A stretch of DNA of 33,486 nucleotides from Streptomyces sp. PH10-H1 (GCF_030063355.1 NZ_JASISZ010000080.1:1-33486), one strand, 5' to 3'. Counted from the stretch's first letter, positions 14,995 to 23,222 are shown. Made by a program: numbers and translations. Notes: a model not told the origin generated them from the sequence alone.

Positions 14995-15839
14995 AGGTCC
15001 GCCGTAATCTGTGCCGACATCTGGCGTGCTGGTCCGAGGCGAGGATCCTCGGGGTGCGCATCGGGAGCCAGGATCTTCGCACAAGTGAACAAGGTCATCA
15101 GCCTGCCGTCCCGGGTCTCCAGGTCGCGACGCCGTTCATGGCGGACGCGCTCAGCCAAGGCCGGGACGGCCAAGGAATTGCCCCACAGGGACGCGGCATC
15201 CAGTCCCTGGGGAGCCATGCCCCAGTCCTCCCAGTCGAACAAACTGAACTCCGGCCCAGTCATGTTCGCCCAGTTGAGGTCCGCGTGCGCCGGCCACCAT
15301 GTGCTCACCGTAGTGTCAACCCCGCCGGGTAGGAACCGGCGGACTGCCTCGGCGACGCCGCTTTGGGTGATCGTGACAGTGTCCGGGGTTGCGACGCGTC
15401 TCGTATGTTGAACGGCCAACGCGTCCATCGACGTATTCAGCGCCTGCCACCACTCATCCGGGAGTTCCGGATCAGCGACCAAGACGCTGCTGCCGATGGG
15501 CGCTCCGGGTAGAAGATCCGTCTCATCAGCACGCCACATCACAGCGTCGCCAGGCTGGCGCCAAACGATGGCTCGGTGCCACGGAGGCTTCACGATGCCT
15601 TCTAGAAGGGCGGCGCATTCAGTGCCGTTCCAACCCTGGCTTCCGATCTTTTCAAACCGGCGCCGCTCGATCCGCACCCACGTGTCGCGATCCGTACGTG
15701 CACCCAGCGAGCGGCGCTTTCGCACCAGCGTGCCCCGGTCCAAACGTGTCTGGAGGGAACGCTCGACCTCGCCGAGCACGCCTTCGATCGGCTCAACTCG
15801 CAAGTCGACCGAGACAGTAGCGGACATGGAAGACGACAC
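14982..15839 (-). CDS. Aminoglycoside phosphotransferase (APH) family protein
   Basis: The 285-residue protein has the APH kinase motifs: the catalytic loop PAHADLNWANM (H-x-D-x5-N) and the metal-binding FDWEDWGMAPQGLD. The N-terminal lobe has RKRRSLGARTDRDTWVRIE as its nucleotide-binding region. Family members phosphorylate hydroxyls of antibiotics, sugars or choline, and some act on metabolites. GTG at 15839 has AAGGAGG four bases upstream, so I prefer it over ATG at 15827. It is convergent with the AKR gene with a 13-base overlap of 3' ends. Position beside a putative biosynthetic unit makes self-protection possible, but many such genes are unrelated kinases. Confidence 0.75.
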   Translation of the reverse strand: MSSSMSATVSVDLRVEPIEGVLGEVERSLQTRLDRGTLVRKRRSLGARTDRDTWVRIERRRFEKIGSQGWNGTECAALLEGIVKPPWHRAIVWRQPGDAVMWRADETDLLPGAPIGSSVLVADPELPDEWWQALNTSMDALAVQHTRRVATPDTVTITQSGVAEAVRRFLPGGVDTTVSTWWPAHADLNWANMTGPEFSLFDWEDWGMAPQGLDAASLWGNSLAVPALAERVRHERRRDLETRDGRLMTLFTCAKILAPDAHPEDPRLGPARQMSAQITADLQKD

Positions 15840-15955
15840 TGAGCCTCCTTAGCGACTGACAGACGTTATCAAGAAGCCGGCCGTGCAGGATCCCAAGGAG
15901 CAGGCGAGACGCAGCAGACGCCTGAAGAGAGGTGACACTCCGGGGAGCACTGAGA

Positions 15956-16109
15956 CTCTTCGGCACTTTCCGTGAAGTGGATCATCTAGCGATGATCGAC
16001 CATCACCTGCGTCAGGCTCGGAAACAGGACTCTCAGCAGCTCAACAGCATGATCCCCAACCTTAGGGGGCTACACAAAGATCAGTGGCTTCACGGAAGGT
16101 GCCGAAGAG
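15956..16109. mobile_element. Short element with 22-bp inverted ends (IS remnant or MITE-like)
   Basis: CTCTTCGGCACTTTCCGTGA (plus AG) at 15956-15977 is the inverted copy of the sequence at 16088-16109, with one mismatch in 22 bases. The two ends enclose 110 bases with no gene. The inner 15 bases also occur at 8798-8812. Beyond the right end, a minus-strand frame (16090-16278) reads VVRWWLFGSDGAADGR, which I take as a possible transposase relic. No transposase gene survives. It could be a short non-autonomous element or the joined ends of a deleted IS. Confidence 0.55.
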
Positions 16110-16345
16110 CCAGAACCGAGTCGCCGTTGACGGAGGGGCCACGCTTGAAGGCGGCTCCGCACAGAAGGAGGTGGGGGCGGCCATCAGCGGCGCCATCGCT
16201 GCCGAACAGCCACCACCGCACGACGCGGCGAATCGTCTCTCCATCCGCATGCAGCCGGGCGACCTGCTGTGGCGCCAAGTTCGACCCCGGCTATTTCGCC
16301 GATGCCTGGGGCAGCCTGCTGGCCAAGATCGTCTGAGATCGGGTG
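16110..16345. other. Probable degenerate mobile-element sequence
   Basis: The 236 bases between the inverted-repeat element and gltX hold no intact gene. The minus-strand frame ending near 16090 and a plus-strand frame ending FDPGYFADAWGSLLAKIV at 16336 both look protein-like but lack starts and cannot be assigned. This fits a relic left by past insertions. Confidence 0.35.
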
Positions 16346-17761
16346 CTACTGAGCGGCCAGCCGCTCGGTAGCAGCATCCAGCCGGGCCAGCACGCGGTCA
16401 CGGCCGAGCAGCTCCATGGACTCGAACAGCGGCAGGCCGATGGTGCGGCCGGTAACCGCAACCCGGATCGGAGCCTGGGCCTTGCCGAGCTTCAGCCCGT
16501 GCTTGGCGCCCACGGCTTCCAGTACAGCCTTGAGGTCGCCCGCGTTCCACGGAGCGGCGGCTAGATCGCTACGGGCGTCGCGCAATACGTCGGCGGCGCC
16601 CCCCTTCATCGCCTTGGCCCACGACGCCTCGTCGAAGACCGGCTGGTCCAGGAACAGGAAGTCCACGTTCGGCGTGATCTCCGACAGAACTGCCACCCGC
16701 GTCTGCGCCAGCGGCGCCACCGTCTCGAAGACGGCCTGGTCGAACGCCTCGGGCTTCCACGGCGCGTAGGGAGCCATCAGCCACGGCGCACACGCCGCCG
16801 CGAACGCCTCCGGGTCGAGTGCCCGGATGTACTCGCCGTTGAACGCTGCCAACTTCTTCACATCGAAGAACGCAGAGGACCCGTTCACGTCCTCAACGCG
16901 GAACAGCCGCTCCAGCTCCTCGTACGGCAGGATCTCCTGATCGCCGCCAGGGCCCCAGCCGAGAAGCATCAGGTAGTTGACCATCGCCTCCGACAGGTAG
17001 CCCTCGGCGAGGTAGTCCTCCAGCGCCACCTTGTCCCGGCGCTTGGAGAGCTTCTGCCGCTTCTCATTCACGATCACCGGCAGATGCGCCCACACCGGTG
17101 GCCTCGCACCCAGCGCCTCCCACAGCAGCTGCTGCTTCGGCGTGTTCGACAGGTGCTCCTCACCCCGGATGACCTGGGTGATTCCCTCGTCCAGGTCGTC
17201 GACGACGTTGGCGATAAGGAAGACTGGAGAGCCGTCCCCGCGGGCGATCACGAAGTCCTCGATCGCATTGTTCGGGAACGCTGGCTCCCCGCGGATCAGG
17301 TCGACGACCACGGTCTCGCCCTCGTCCGGAGTCCGGAACCGCATTGCCCGGCCCGCCTCGTACTCCAGCCCCCGGTCCCGGCAGAACCCGTCGTACCCGA
17401 GCTGCTGCGAGCCCGTCCGCTCCGAGACCTGCTCACGGGTGCAGTCGCAGTAGTACGCGCGCCCGGCCGTGAACAGCTGAAGACCGGCCTCGCGGTGACG
17501 GTCGGCGTTCTGGGACTGGAAGTACGGGCCCTCGAACGCGGCGTCGGAGTCATTGATGCCGATCGCGGAGAGGGCGCTGATGATGCCCTCGATCCACTCC
17601 GGCTTGTTCCGCGCAGCGTCGGTGTCCTCGATCCGCAGCACGAACGTGCCACCGGACTGTCGCGCCACCGCCCAGTTGTAGAGAGCGGACCGCGCCCCGC
17701 CGACATGAAACATGCCGGTCGGAGACGGGGCAAAACGAACACGGACCGGGACAGCAGACAT
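16346..17761 (-). CDS. gltX: Glutamate--tRNA ligase, accessory type
   Basis: The 471-residue protein is a complete non-discriminating-type GluRS: FAPSPTGMFHVGGARSALYN holds the HIGH-like motif, RIEDTDAARNKPEW follows, a zinc-binding CDC...C region lies near residue 125, and KLSKRRDK is the KMSKS-like motif. The anticodon-binding part after residue 320 is present. It charges tRNA-Glu (and tRNA-Gln where Gat amidotransferase is used). The sequence differs strongly from the usual Streptomyces GltX as I remember it (MANANVRVRFCPSPTGNPHV-like), so it is probably a second copy. Possible roles are a resistant copy or supply of Glu-tRNA to a nearby pathway. Confidence 0.88.
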   Translation of the reverse strand: MSAVPVRVRFAPSPTGMFHVGGARSALYNWAVARQSGGTFVLRIEDTDAARNKPEWIEGIISALSAIGINDSDAAFEGPYFQSQNADRHREAGLQLFTAGRAYYCDCTREQVSERTGSQQLGYDGFCRDRGLEYEAGRAMRFRTPDEGETVVVDLIRGEPAFPNNAIEDFVIARGDGSPVFLIANVVDDLDEGITQVIRGEEHLSNTPKQQLLWEALGARPPVWAHLPVIVNEKRQKLSKRRDKVALEDYLAEGYLSEAMVNYLMLLGWGPGGDQEILPYEELERLFRVEDVNGSSAFFDVKKLAAFNGEYIRALDPEAFAAACAPWLMAPYAPWKPEAFDQAVFETVAPLAQTRVAVLSEITPNVDFLFLDQPVFDEASWAKAMKGGAADVLRDARSDLAAAPWNAGDLKAVLEAVGAKHGLKLGKAQAPIRVAVTGRTIGLPLFESMELLGRDRVLARLDAATERLAAQ

Positions 17762-17791
17762 ACGGCAAGCCTACCGAATCCACAGCGCGGA

Positions 17792-17863
17792 CTAGAGCAC
17801 CGTCACGATGCATACCGCCCCCTCACGAAACTCCGCGGCGAACTTCCGACGCTTCTCCGCCAT
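17792..17863 (-). pseudogene. 5' fragment of an IS3-family orfA transposase
   Basis: The frame from ATG 17863 reads MAEKRRKFAAEFREGAVCIV and then stops after three more residues. This is the characteristic N-terminus of IS3-family OrfA proteins (K-R-K-F-x-x-E-F-R-E-G-A-V-x-I-V), which normally continue with a helix-turn-helix of about 80 more residues. Only the first 23 codons remain, so this is a relic of an inserted or deleted IS. Confidence 0.65.
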
Positions 17864-18085
17864 GACGACCAACATCCCTTGCTGTCGCGGCTCCACGCTA
17901 CGATCCCGCTGATCGAGGAGTTCCGTCAGTGCGACGCGCTGACCACGCTGTACCCGACCGAGCACAACGCACCCTCCGGGCCAGTCGACATGGTGTGGCA
18001 CTATCCCGCGTGTTCACAGACTGCGCCCGTGATTTTCCGACGGGCCGTGGAGACGGAAGCGGTCAGGACACCGCCTCCCCAATGA
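17861..18085 (+). pseudogene. Possible C-terminal fragment of an unknown gene
   Basis: A plus-strand frame reads HDDQHPLLSRLHATIPLIEE, then FRQCDALTTLYPTEHNAPSG and PVDMVWHYPAC. It looks like genuine protein sequence by composition but has no start and abuts the IS3 orfA fragment. It is probably the tail of a gene cut by the insertion. I cannot name the family. Confidence 0.3.
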
Positions 18086-18188
18086 CTCCACCAACTAACT
18101 CGGGCTTCGGGTCCGTCGCCTGGCTGTCGTGCAGGAACCTGTCCGCGGACGTGCAACGGTCTTGCTGCTGGTGGACTCGTTGGTGTAG

Positions 18189-18205
18189 CCGGACAGAGTG
18201 TCCGG
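18189..18205. promoter_or_regulatory. Palindrome upstream of the XRE-TPR gene, possible operator
   Basis: CCGGACAGAGTGTCCGG is a 7-bp inverted repeat with a three-base centre, 121 bases before the XRE start at 18327. A nearly identical sequence (CCGGACAGTCTGTCCGG) lies just after the downstream flavoprotein gene at 20157-20173+. The pairing suggests a binding site for the regulator encoded between them, though the downstream copy also works as a terminator stem. Confidence 0.4.
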
Positions 18206-18326
18206 CCCGTTCTAGGCCCGATAGCGGATGTTGAGCGCGGCACGGCGGCCCGAATCGCTCCGTGATCTCGGGGCCTGCTCGGCCGCTAACGTGGATGACG
18301 GACCAACCGTCGAGGAGGCAGCGCGC

Positions 18327-19559
18327 ATGCGTGGTCTTGGGGATCACCTCAGCGTCGGAGAGCGGATCGCGTTCTACCGCGAGCGCCGGGGCTATACGCA
18401 GCCTGTGCTCGCCGGGCTCGTCGGGTGTAGCACCGACTGGCTGTCGAAGATCGAGCGAGGTGTGCGGAAGCCGCCAAGGATCGACAAGCTCGCCGAGCTC
18501 GCCCGTGTACTGCGGGTCCCGCTCGGCGACTTGGTGGGTCAGCCCGTCCTGATGGAGGGCGGGGAGAAGCACATGGACGACGTGCCGGCCGTCCGCGATG
18601 CGCTGATGAGCCCTCGGCGTCTCTCCAAGCTGCTATTCGGTCGTACGGCGGAGCGGCAGTTGCCTCAGCCGGAACAGGCGCAGGTCTTCGTCGAACGCAG
18701 CTGGGGCGACGACCAGGCCGGCGTTCTCGGGGATGTCATCGCCGCACTGCCCGGTCTGCTCAGGATGGCCCAGGAGCTGGAGAACCTTCCGAGTGGCGAT
18801 CAGCGCCGACGCGGCCTCGCCGTCTCGGCTCGTACGCATCACCTGGCGGCGACCACCCTCGCCAAGGTCGGCGAGTCCGACCTGTCGTGGCTCGCGGCCG
18901 AGCGAGCCATGCGGGCCGCCGACGAATCCGAGGACCCGCTGTCGCTCGTGTCCGCTGCCCGCTCCGGTACGCATGCACTGCTGGCCAACGGGCGTTACGA
19001 GGACGCCCTGGAACTGGGCGATACCGCGGCTGCCTGGCTCGCGGGCCAAGTTCCCGACGACGACCCGGCCGCCTTGAGCCTGCTCGGCATGATTCATCTG
19101 CGAGCAGCTGCGGCCGCCGCACGTCACCAGGATCGCCACACCGCCGACTCCCTGCTGGAGAAGGCGCAGCGGCTCGCTATCCGGCTCGGCTCCGACGAGA
19201 ACCACTGGCAGACATGCTTCGGTCCGACGAACGTCGAGCTGCACCGCCTGTCGATCGAGCTTGACCTGGAGAACATCCCGTACGTCGTCGAGCATGGCGA
19301 CATCGACGTCTCCCACATGCCGGCGGAGCGCGCCGTGTCCCATCGCATCGACTACGCCCGCGGCCTCTGCCTCAACGGTCGCGTCGATGAGTCCTTCAGC
19401 GAGCTGCGGGAGGCCGAACGCACCTCGCCGCAGCTCGTGCGGAACAATCCACGCGTACGTGAGACCCTTCGCGACCTGAGGAAACAGTCCCCGGTCATGG
19501 GCGGCAGCCACTCGTCCGAGCTGCTGGCCATGGCCCAACGATGCAGGGCGGTGCAGTGA
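18327..19559 (+). CDS. XRE regulator with TPR-like sensor region
   Basis: The 410-residue protein has an XRE helix-turn-helix at about residues 7-65 (SVGERIAFYRERRGYTQPVL, then STDWLSKIERGVRKPPRIDKLAELARVL). The rest is an alpha-helical TPR-like array with LAVSARTHHLAATTLAKVGE, WLAAERAMRAADESEDPLSL and LEKAQRLAIRLG. Regulators of this plan in actinomycetes bind peptides or small ligands through the TPR part. ATG at 18327 follows GAGGAGG, so the longer frame to 18228 is unnecessary. The gene overlaps the flavoprotein gene by 4 to 19 bases, a pairing I recall from many Streptomyces genomes. Confidence 0.85.
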   Translation: MRGLGDHLSVGERIAFYRERRGYTQPVLAGLVGCSTDWLSKIERGVRKPPRIDKLAELARVLRVPLGDLVGQPVLMEGGEKHMDDVPAVRDALMSPRRLSKLLFGRTAERQLPQPEQAQVFVERSWGDDQAGVLGDVIAALPGLLRMAQELENLPSGDQRRRGLAVSARTHHLAATTLAKVGESDLSWLAAERAMRAADESEDPLSLVSAARSGTHALLANGRYEDALELGDTAAAWLAGQVPDDDPAALSLLGMIHLRAAAAAARHQDRHTADSLLEKAQRLAIRLGSDENHWQTCFGPTNVELHRLSIELDLENIPYVVEHGDIDVSHMPAERAVSHRIDYARGLCLNGRVDESFSELREAERTSPQLVRNNPRVRETLRDLRKQSPVMGGSHSSELLAMAQRCRAVQ

Positions 19560-20119
19560 GTTCGGTGCGAGGCAAGGTGTTGGGCGTCGTGGGATCGAGC
19601 GCCGGTGGGGTCGAGGAACTGCGTACAGGGCTCGTGGTCCCGGCACTCGAACGGGGCTGGACGGTCGCAGTCACGCTCACACCGACCGCAGGTCAGTGGC
19701 TCCGCGCGAGCGGGGAGACCACGGAACTCGAAGGGCTGACCGGCCTTCCCGTACGGGCCGAACCGCGCCTGCCAGGTGACTCCCGGCCGCATCCGCCAGT
19801 CGACTGCTACGTCGTCGCCCCGGCCAGTGCCAACACCGTCGCCAAGCTCGCCCTCGGGATCTCAGACAACCAGGCGTTGACACAGGTCAATGAGGCCATC
19901 GGGACATTGGACCTCCCTGTAGTCGTCTGGCCCCGGGTGAACGCCGCGCATGCCCGCCACCCCGCATGGGAGGGACACATCAAAGCCCTTCACGATTCGG
20001 GGGTGCGGTTGATCTACGGAACCAAGGTGTGGCCGCTCGCCGAGCCGCGGGCAGGGATGCCGGGACGCCGGTACCCGTGGGAGGCCGTACTGGACGAGGC
20101 TGGCAGAACTATCTCCTGA
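19541..20119 (+). CDS. Flavoprotein (Dfp/PPC-decarboxylase-like fold)
   Basis: The protein is 187-192 residues, depending on start: ATG 19541 or GTG 19556, whose GTGA overlaps the regulator's stop. LGVVGSSAGGVEELRTGLV resembles the N-terminal strand-loop of homo-oligomeric flavin-containing Cys decarboxylases. VVAPASANTVAKLALGISDN is the FMN-binding PASANT-like motif of that family, which includes EpiD/LanD and CoaC. EpiD-type enzymes oxidatively decarboxylate C-terminal cysteine of peptides, but the residues that define EpiD function are not obvious here. Because it is linked to the regulator and not to a peptide gene, a general role is more likely. Confidence 0.8.
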   Translation: MQGGAVSSVRGKVLGVVGSSAGGVEELRTGLVVPALERGWTVAVTLTPTAGQWLRASGETTELEGLTGLPVRAEPRLPGDSRPHPPVDCYVVAPASANTVAKLALGISDNQALTQVNEAIGTLDLPVVVWPRVNAAHARHPAWEGHIKALHDSGVRLIYGTKVWPLAEPRAGMPGRRYPWEAVLDEAGRTIS

Positions 20120-20154
20120 CGATCCATCAATAATGCTACGAACAAGAAAAATTA

Positions 20155-20177
20155 GACCCGGACAGTCTGTCCGGGTC
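20155..20177 (+). terminator. Hairpin terminator after the flavoprotein gene
   Basis: GACCCGGACA (20155-20164) and TGTCCGGGTC (20168-20177) form a perfect 10-bp stem with a three-base loop, 36 bases after the flavoprotein stop. It is followed by CTTCGTC rather than a full T run, which is common in high-GC actinomycetes. Its core matches the palindrome at 18189, so it may also be an operator. Confidence 0.65.
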
Positions 20178-20231
20178 CTTCGTCATGACTGGCGCCAGCC
20201 TGAGGGCATCACGGACTAACGGAGGCAACCG

Positions 20232-20843
20232 GTGCCCGATCAGGGATTGAGCACGGCGCTCCCGGGCGCGAAGACCTGGGGCGACGCATCCAGGAGCTGC
20301 CCGAGCCCACGCACGGATGGGATGGCCGGCAGTGGCTACTCGTCTCGACGCTCGTCCGAGGCCGCCCTATCGCGGTCAGGCACAGAGCACATCGTCGTGG
20401 ACACTCCCACACCTGCTGGCGGCACCCCGCTCTGCAGCCTCTGCCGATGCCGCCTGAGTCGGTACAACGGGGAAGAGCTGTGTGCCGGTTGCAGCCGCGA
20501 CACCCGGCACCAGGCAGGGACCGCGTGCAGCATCCCCACGGATATCTGGCAGTTACCCGATGTCCGGCAAGCCTTGGTCAACCGCGAATTCGGGCGCATG
20601 TGCCAGATGATCAGACAGCACGGTGGGATCCGCCAAGACGACATAGCCACAATCACCGGCTTAAGCCAAGCCTTCCTGTCGATGCTCGAGACCGGAGCCC
20701 GCAAACTGACCAACATCGACAAGATCATTCAACTGCTGGATGGCCTACAAGCTCCATCAGAACTCACCGGACCGATGCTGCGGCCCAGCATCAACCACCA
20801 GCCTCGTAGCTCTGAATCGAGGGCCCTCTCGCGGTGCCGGTAG
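20232..20843 (+). CDS. Zinc-ribbon and XRE helix-turn-helix protein, short form
   Basis: The 203-residue protein has a Cys-rich segment around residues 68-88 (CSLCRCRLSRYNGEELCAGC), a four-cysteine zinc ribbon. An XRE domain follows at about 115-170 (IRQHGGIRQDDIATITGLSQ, then LSMLETGARKLTNIDKI). Relatives I remember carry a long C-terminal sensor region that is missing here, so it may be truncated. GTG at 20232 has GGAGG six bases upstream. Two TTA codons are present (20553-20555 and 20661-20663), unusual for such a short gene. Confidence 0.65.
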   Translation: MPDQGLSTALPGAKTWGDASRSCPSPRTDGMAGSGYSSRRSSEAALSRSGTEHIVVDTPTPAGGTPLCSLCRCRLSRYNGEELCAGCSRDTRHQAGTACSIPTDIWQLPDVRQALVNREFGRMCQMIRQHGGIRQDDIATITGLSQAFLSMLETGARKLTNIDKIIQLLDGLQAPSELTGPMLRPSINHQPRSSESRALSRCR

Positions 20844-20966
20844 CGACCGACAGCCGGTCCGTCGTGGACATCGCGGGCCAGGTAGTGGCCACCACCGGAT
20901 GGATCAGCCCAGCCCCGTACGAGAAATCCGTCGCGCAGGGGCAATCACTTCCTCCACTGTGAGGGG

Positions 20967-21953
20967 ATGCCGAACATCAACACTCCGCGCCTCCAGTACA
21001 GCTCCACGGCCGTACGCCCATGCTGGGACGACCTCCCCCAGGGCATCCGTCGACTCATCTCCCGGCGCCTGGGTGGTGTAGTGGACGCAGGGCCGAGCGC
21101 CGGAAGCGGGTTCACCAGCGGCTTCGCCGCCGTGCTCCGTGGAGCTGGCGAGCCCGAGTTCGTCAAGGCGGTCAACGCCAACGAGAACGCGGTGATCGCC
21201 GACTGCTACCAGCGCGAGGGGTTGATCAACCAGGCCCTGCCGATCGAGGTTCCGGCACCCCGCCTGCGGTGGACCGAGGAGACGGAAGACGGATGGATCG
21301 TCCTTGGCTTCGACGCGATCGAGGGAGGACGCATGCCTGCCGCGCCCTGGAAGCCTGACGAGCTTGCCTCGACCCTCGACGCCTGCACGATCAAGGCCGA
21401 GGCGCTCTCCACGCCCTCGGCGACACTCCAAAAGGTCGGGCTAAAGCCGATCGGTGACGGCAGCGACTTCGCGGACTGGCGTGACCTTACCGGCGGCGCC
21501 ACCAGCCCGAGCATCCTGCCGGAATGGGTACCCACCGACAGGCTCGATGCCCTGGCCGAACTGGAATCCCACTGGCGACAAGCCGTGGCCGGCGATGCTG
21601 TCCTCCACCATGATCTACGTCAGGACAACGTCCTGATCGACACGGGAGGCGCTGCCTGGATCTGCGACTGGAACTGGCCGTGCCTCGCAGCGAGCTGGTT
21701 CGACCTTGTGCTGCTCCTGGCCACAGCACACGCCGACGGCCACGACGCCACAGGACTGTTCGCTTCACACCCCACCGCCAGTGGAGTCACCGACGAGCAG
21801 CTTGATGCGGCCTTGGCTGCGCTCTCGGGCTTCTTCTTGGCTTCCGGCGCGAAGCCGTCAGCAGACTGGTCTCCGTACATTCGCCAGCACCAGACATGGT
21901 GCGGCGAGGTCACGCTGCGATGGCTGGCCGAACGGAGGAACTGGACGTTCTGA
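20967..21953 (+). CDS. Phosphotransferase-family kinase (APH/choline-kinase-like)
   Basis: The 328-residue protein carries the kinase catalytic loop VLHHDLRQDNVLI (H-x-D-x4-N) and the metal site WICDWNWPCLAASWFDLVLL. The N-lobe has SAGSGFTSGFAAVLRGAGEP, a glycine-rich loop. The N-terminal 35 residues are unusual for the family. Family members phosphorylate aminoglycosides, macrolides, homoserine or similar hydroxyl compounds; the substrate is unknown. ATG at 20967 follows GAGGGG. It stands alone between the short XRE gene and the nuclease gene. It differs from the kinase at 14982, so it is not a duplicate. Confidence 0.75.
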   Translation: MPNINTPRLQYSSTAVRPCWDDLPQGIRRLISRRLGGVVDAGPSAGSGFTSGFAAVLRGAGEPEFVKAVNANENAVIADCYQREGLINQALPIEVPAPRLRWTEETEDGWIVLGFDAIEGGRMPAAPWKPDELASTLDACTIKAEALSTPSATLQKVGLKPIGDGSDFADWRDLTGGATSPSILPEWVPTDRLDALAELESHWRQAVAGDAVLHHDLRQDNVLIDTGGAAWICDWNWPCLAASWFDLVLLLATAHADGHDATGLFASHPTASGVTDEQLDAALAALSGFFLASGAKPSADWSPYIRQHQTWCGEVTLRWLAERRNWTF

Positions 21954-22150
21954 TGGGGGAGGTGTGCCCTTCGTCGGCCGCGGATGCCCACATCAGGGCA
22001 GATCCTGACCAGGGTGAGCGCGGGCTCTGATTGGCCTGGCGTGCGACGTTGATGTCCACAGGGTCGTTGACACCGCAGACGGACTGGCGCGCCTGGGTGA
22101 GATGATCGTGATCGAGCGCGTCACAGCAGCTTCACTGGGAGGGGCAGGGA

Positions 22151-23209
22151 GTGGCTAAGGCCAAGGATTCGGCATTGAGGGGCTATCTGCTCGAGGAGTC
22201 GTTGGCTTGGTTGTTGCGTTTCAGCGGGTACCGCCTCCTGGTCCACGAGGACCAGGACCCGGAGGAACTGGTGTCCCACGGCGACACGCTGCGGGTCCGC
22301 GGACGAGGGGCTCTCCACCAGGTCGATGTGCTGGGGGAGTTCGCCTTCACCCCAGCGTTCTCGATGCCGGTCCGGCTGTTCCTGGAAGCCAAGTTCTATC
22401 AGAAGCCATGCGGAATTGAAGTCGTCCGCAACGGACATGGGGTGCTGCATGATGTGAACGAAAACTTCATGACTCACCCCGGTACCCGGCCCCGGCAGCG
22501 TTACCAGTATTCCTACGCTCTGTTCTCTGCGAACGGCTTCACATCGGAGGCGCAGAAGTACGCGCTCGCTCACCAGATTTCCCTGGTTGACCTGTCCGGT
22601 GCCTCTTTCTCGTGGCTGCTTGGCGTTATCGGGAGTACTGCGTGGTCCTTGTTCGAGGCGCAGAAGTACCTGCCGGACTCCGAGCCCTTCCCAATGGCGT
22701 GGCTGCGCAGGGAACTTCGCGACGCGCTGGGCACGTCGCCGGTGAACCTGCTGCCTTCGACGGCGGTCCGTGAGGGGAAGTTCAAGCAGGCTGCTGATGC
22801 GGCGATCGCACCGTTCATTGATGTGCTGCGCCAGCACAGTGATACGGAACTCCTGCTCGGCTTCCCAGCGGCGCCCTTCATCCTTCCGCTTGCCGCGAAC
22901 GATCACAAGCAGTTCTTGGCGTATGCGGAGGCACAGCCGGCCCATACGGTGCGCATCCGGCGACGTGGTCACGGCGGCGCGGCGGAATGGACAGTTTCAC
23001 CTGTGGGCGACGAGGGAGCATACGAGCTGGCATTCAAGTTGCCGGAGCACATCGAGAGGTGGATCAGCGGGATCGCTGACAAAGAGCGCCGACGCACTTT
23101 GGAGGTCAAGGAGCAATTCTTGTCGGCGATCACGATCTACCGGATGAACGGCAGCGGGGTCCGGGCCTACCAGCTGAGGTACGAAGCGAGTTCCTTGTCG
23201 CACGGTTGA
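22151..23209 (+). CDS. Mrr-like restriction endonuclease
   Basis: The 352-residue protein has a PD-(D/E)XK-type core in its first 110 residues: E16 in YLLEESLAW, D59 in LHQVDVLGEF and E79-x-K81 in RLFLEAKF, as expected for Mrr-family nucleases that cut modified or foreign DNA. A central region (about 180-260) and a C-terminal part with RRRGHGGAAEWTV lack a recognised fold and may provide target recognition. GTG at 22151 follows GGGAGGGGCAGGG. It converges on the helicase operon across a bidirectional terminator. Its place beside the operon suggests a role in the same defence island, but no co-transcription is possible. Confidence 0.75.
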   Translation: MAKAKDSALRGYLLEESLAWLLRFSGYRLLVHEDQDPEELVSHGDTLRVRGRGALHQVDVLGEFAFTPAFSMPVRLFLEAKFYQKPCGIEVVRNGHGVLHDVNENFMTHPGTRPRQRYQYSYALFSANGFTSEAQKYALAHQISLVDLSGASFSWLLGVIGSTAWSLFEAQKYLPDSEPFPMAWLRRELRDALGTSPVNLLPSTAVREGKFKQAADAAIAPFIDVLRQHSDTELLLGFPAAPFILPLAANDHKQFLAYAEAQPAHTVRIRRRGHGGAAEWTVSPVGDEGAYELAFKLPEHIERWISGIADKERRRTLEVKEQFLSAITIYRMNGSGVRAYQLRYEASSLSHG

Positions 23210-23222
23210 TCGGCATGCGCGG

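Noticed and set aside
15932..16336. 134-codon plus-strand frame across the inverted-repeat element
   Set aside because: It begins inside the repeat and reads through both ends (LFGTFRE appears only because the repeat encodes it); no start signal.
19541..20119. Flavoprotein as an EpiD-type peptide cysteine decarboxylase for the putative RiPP
   Set aside because: It is coupled to the XRE-TPR gene, not to the peptide gene 7 kb away, and the 53-residue peptide has no cysteine.
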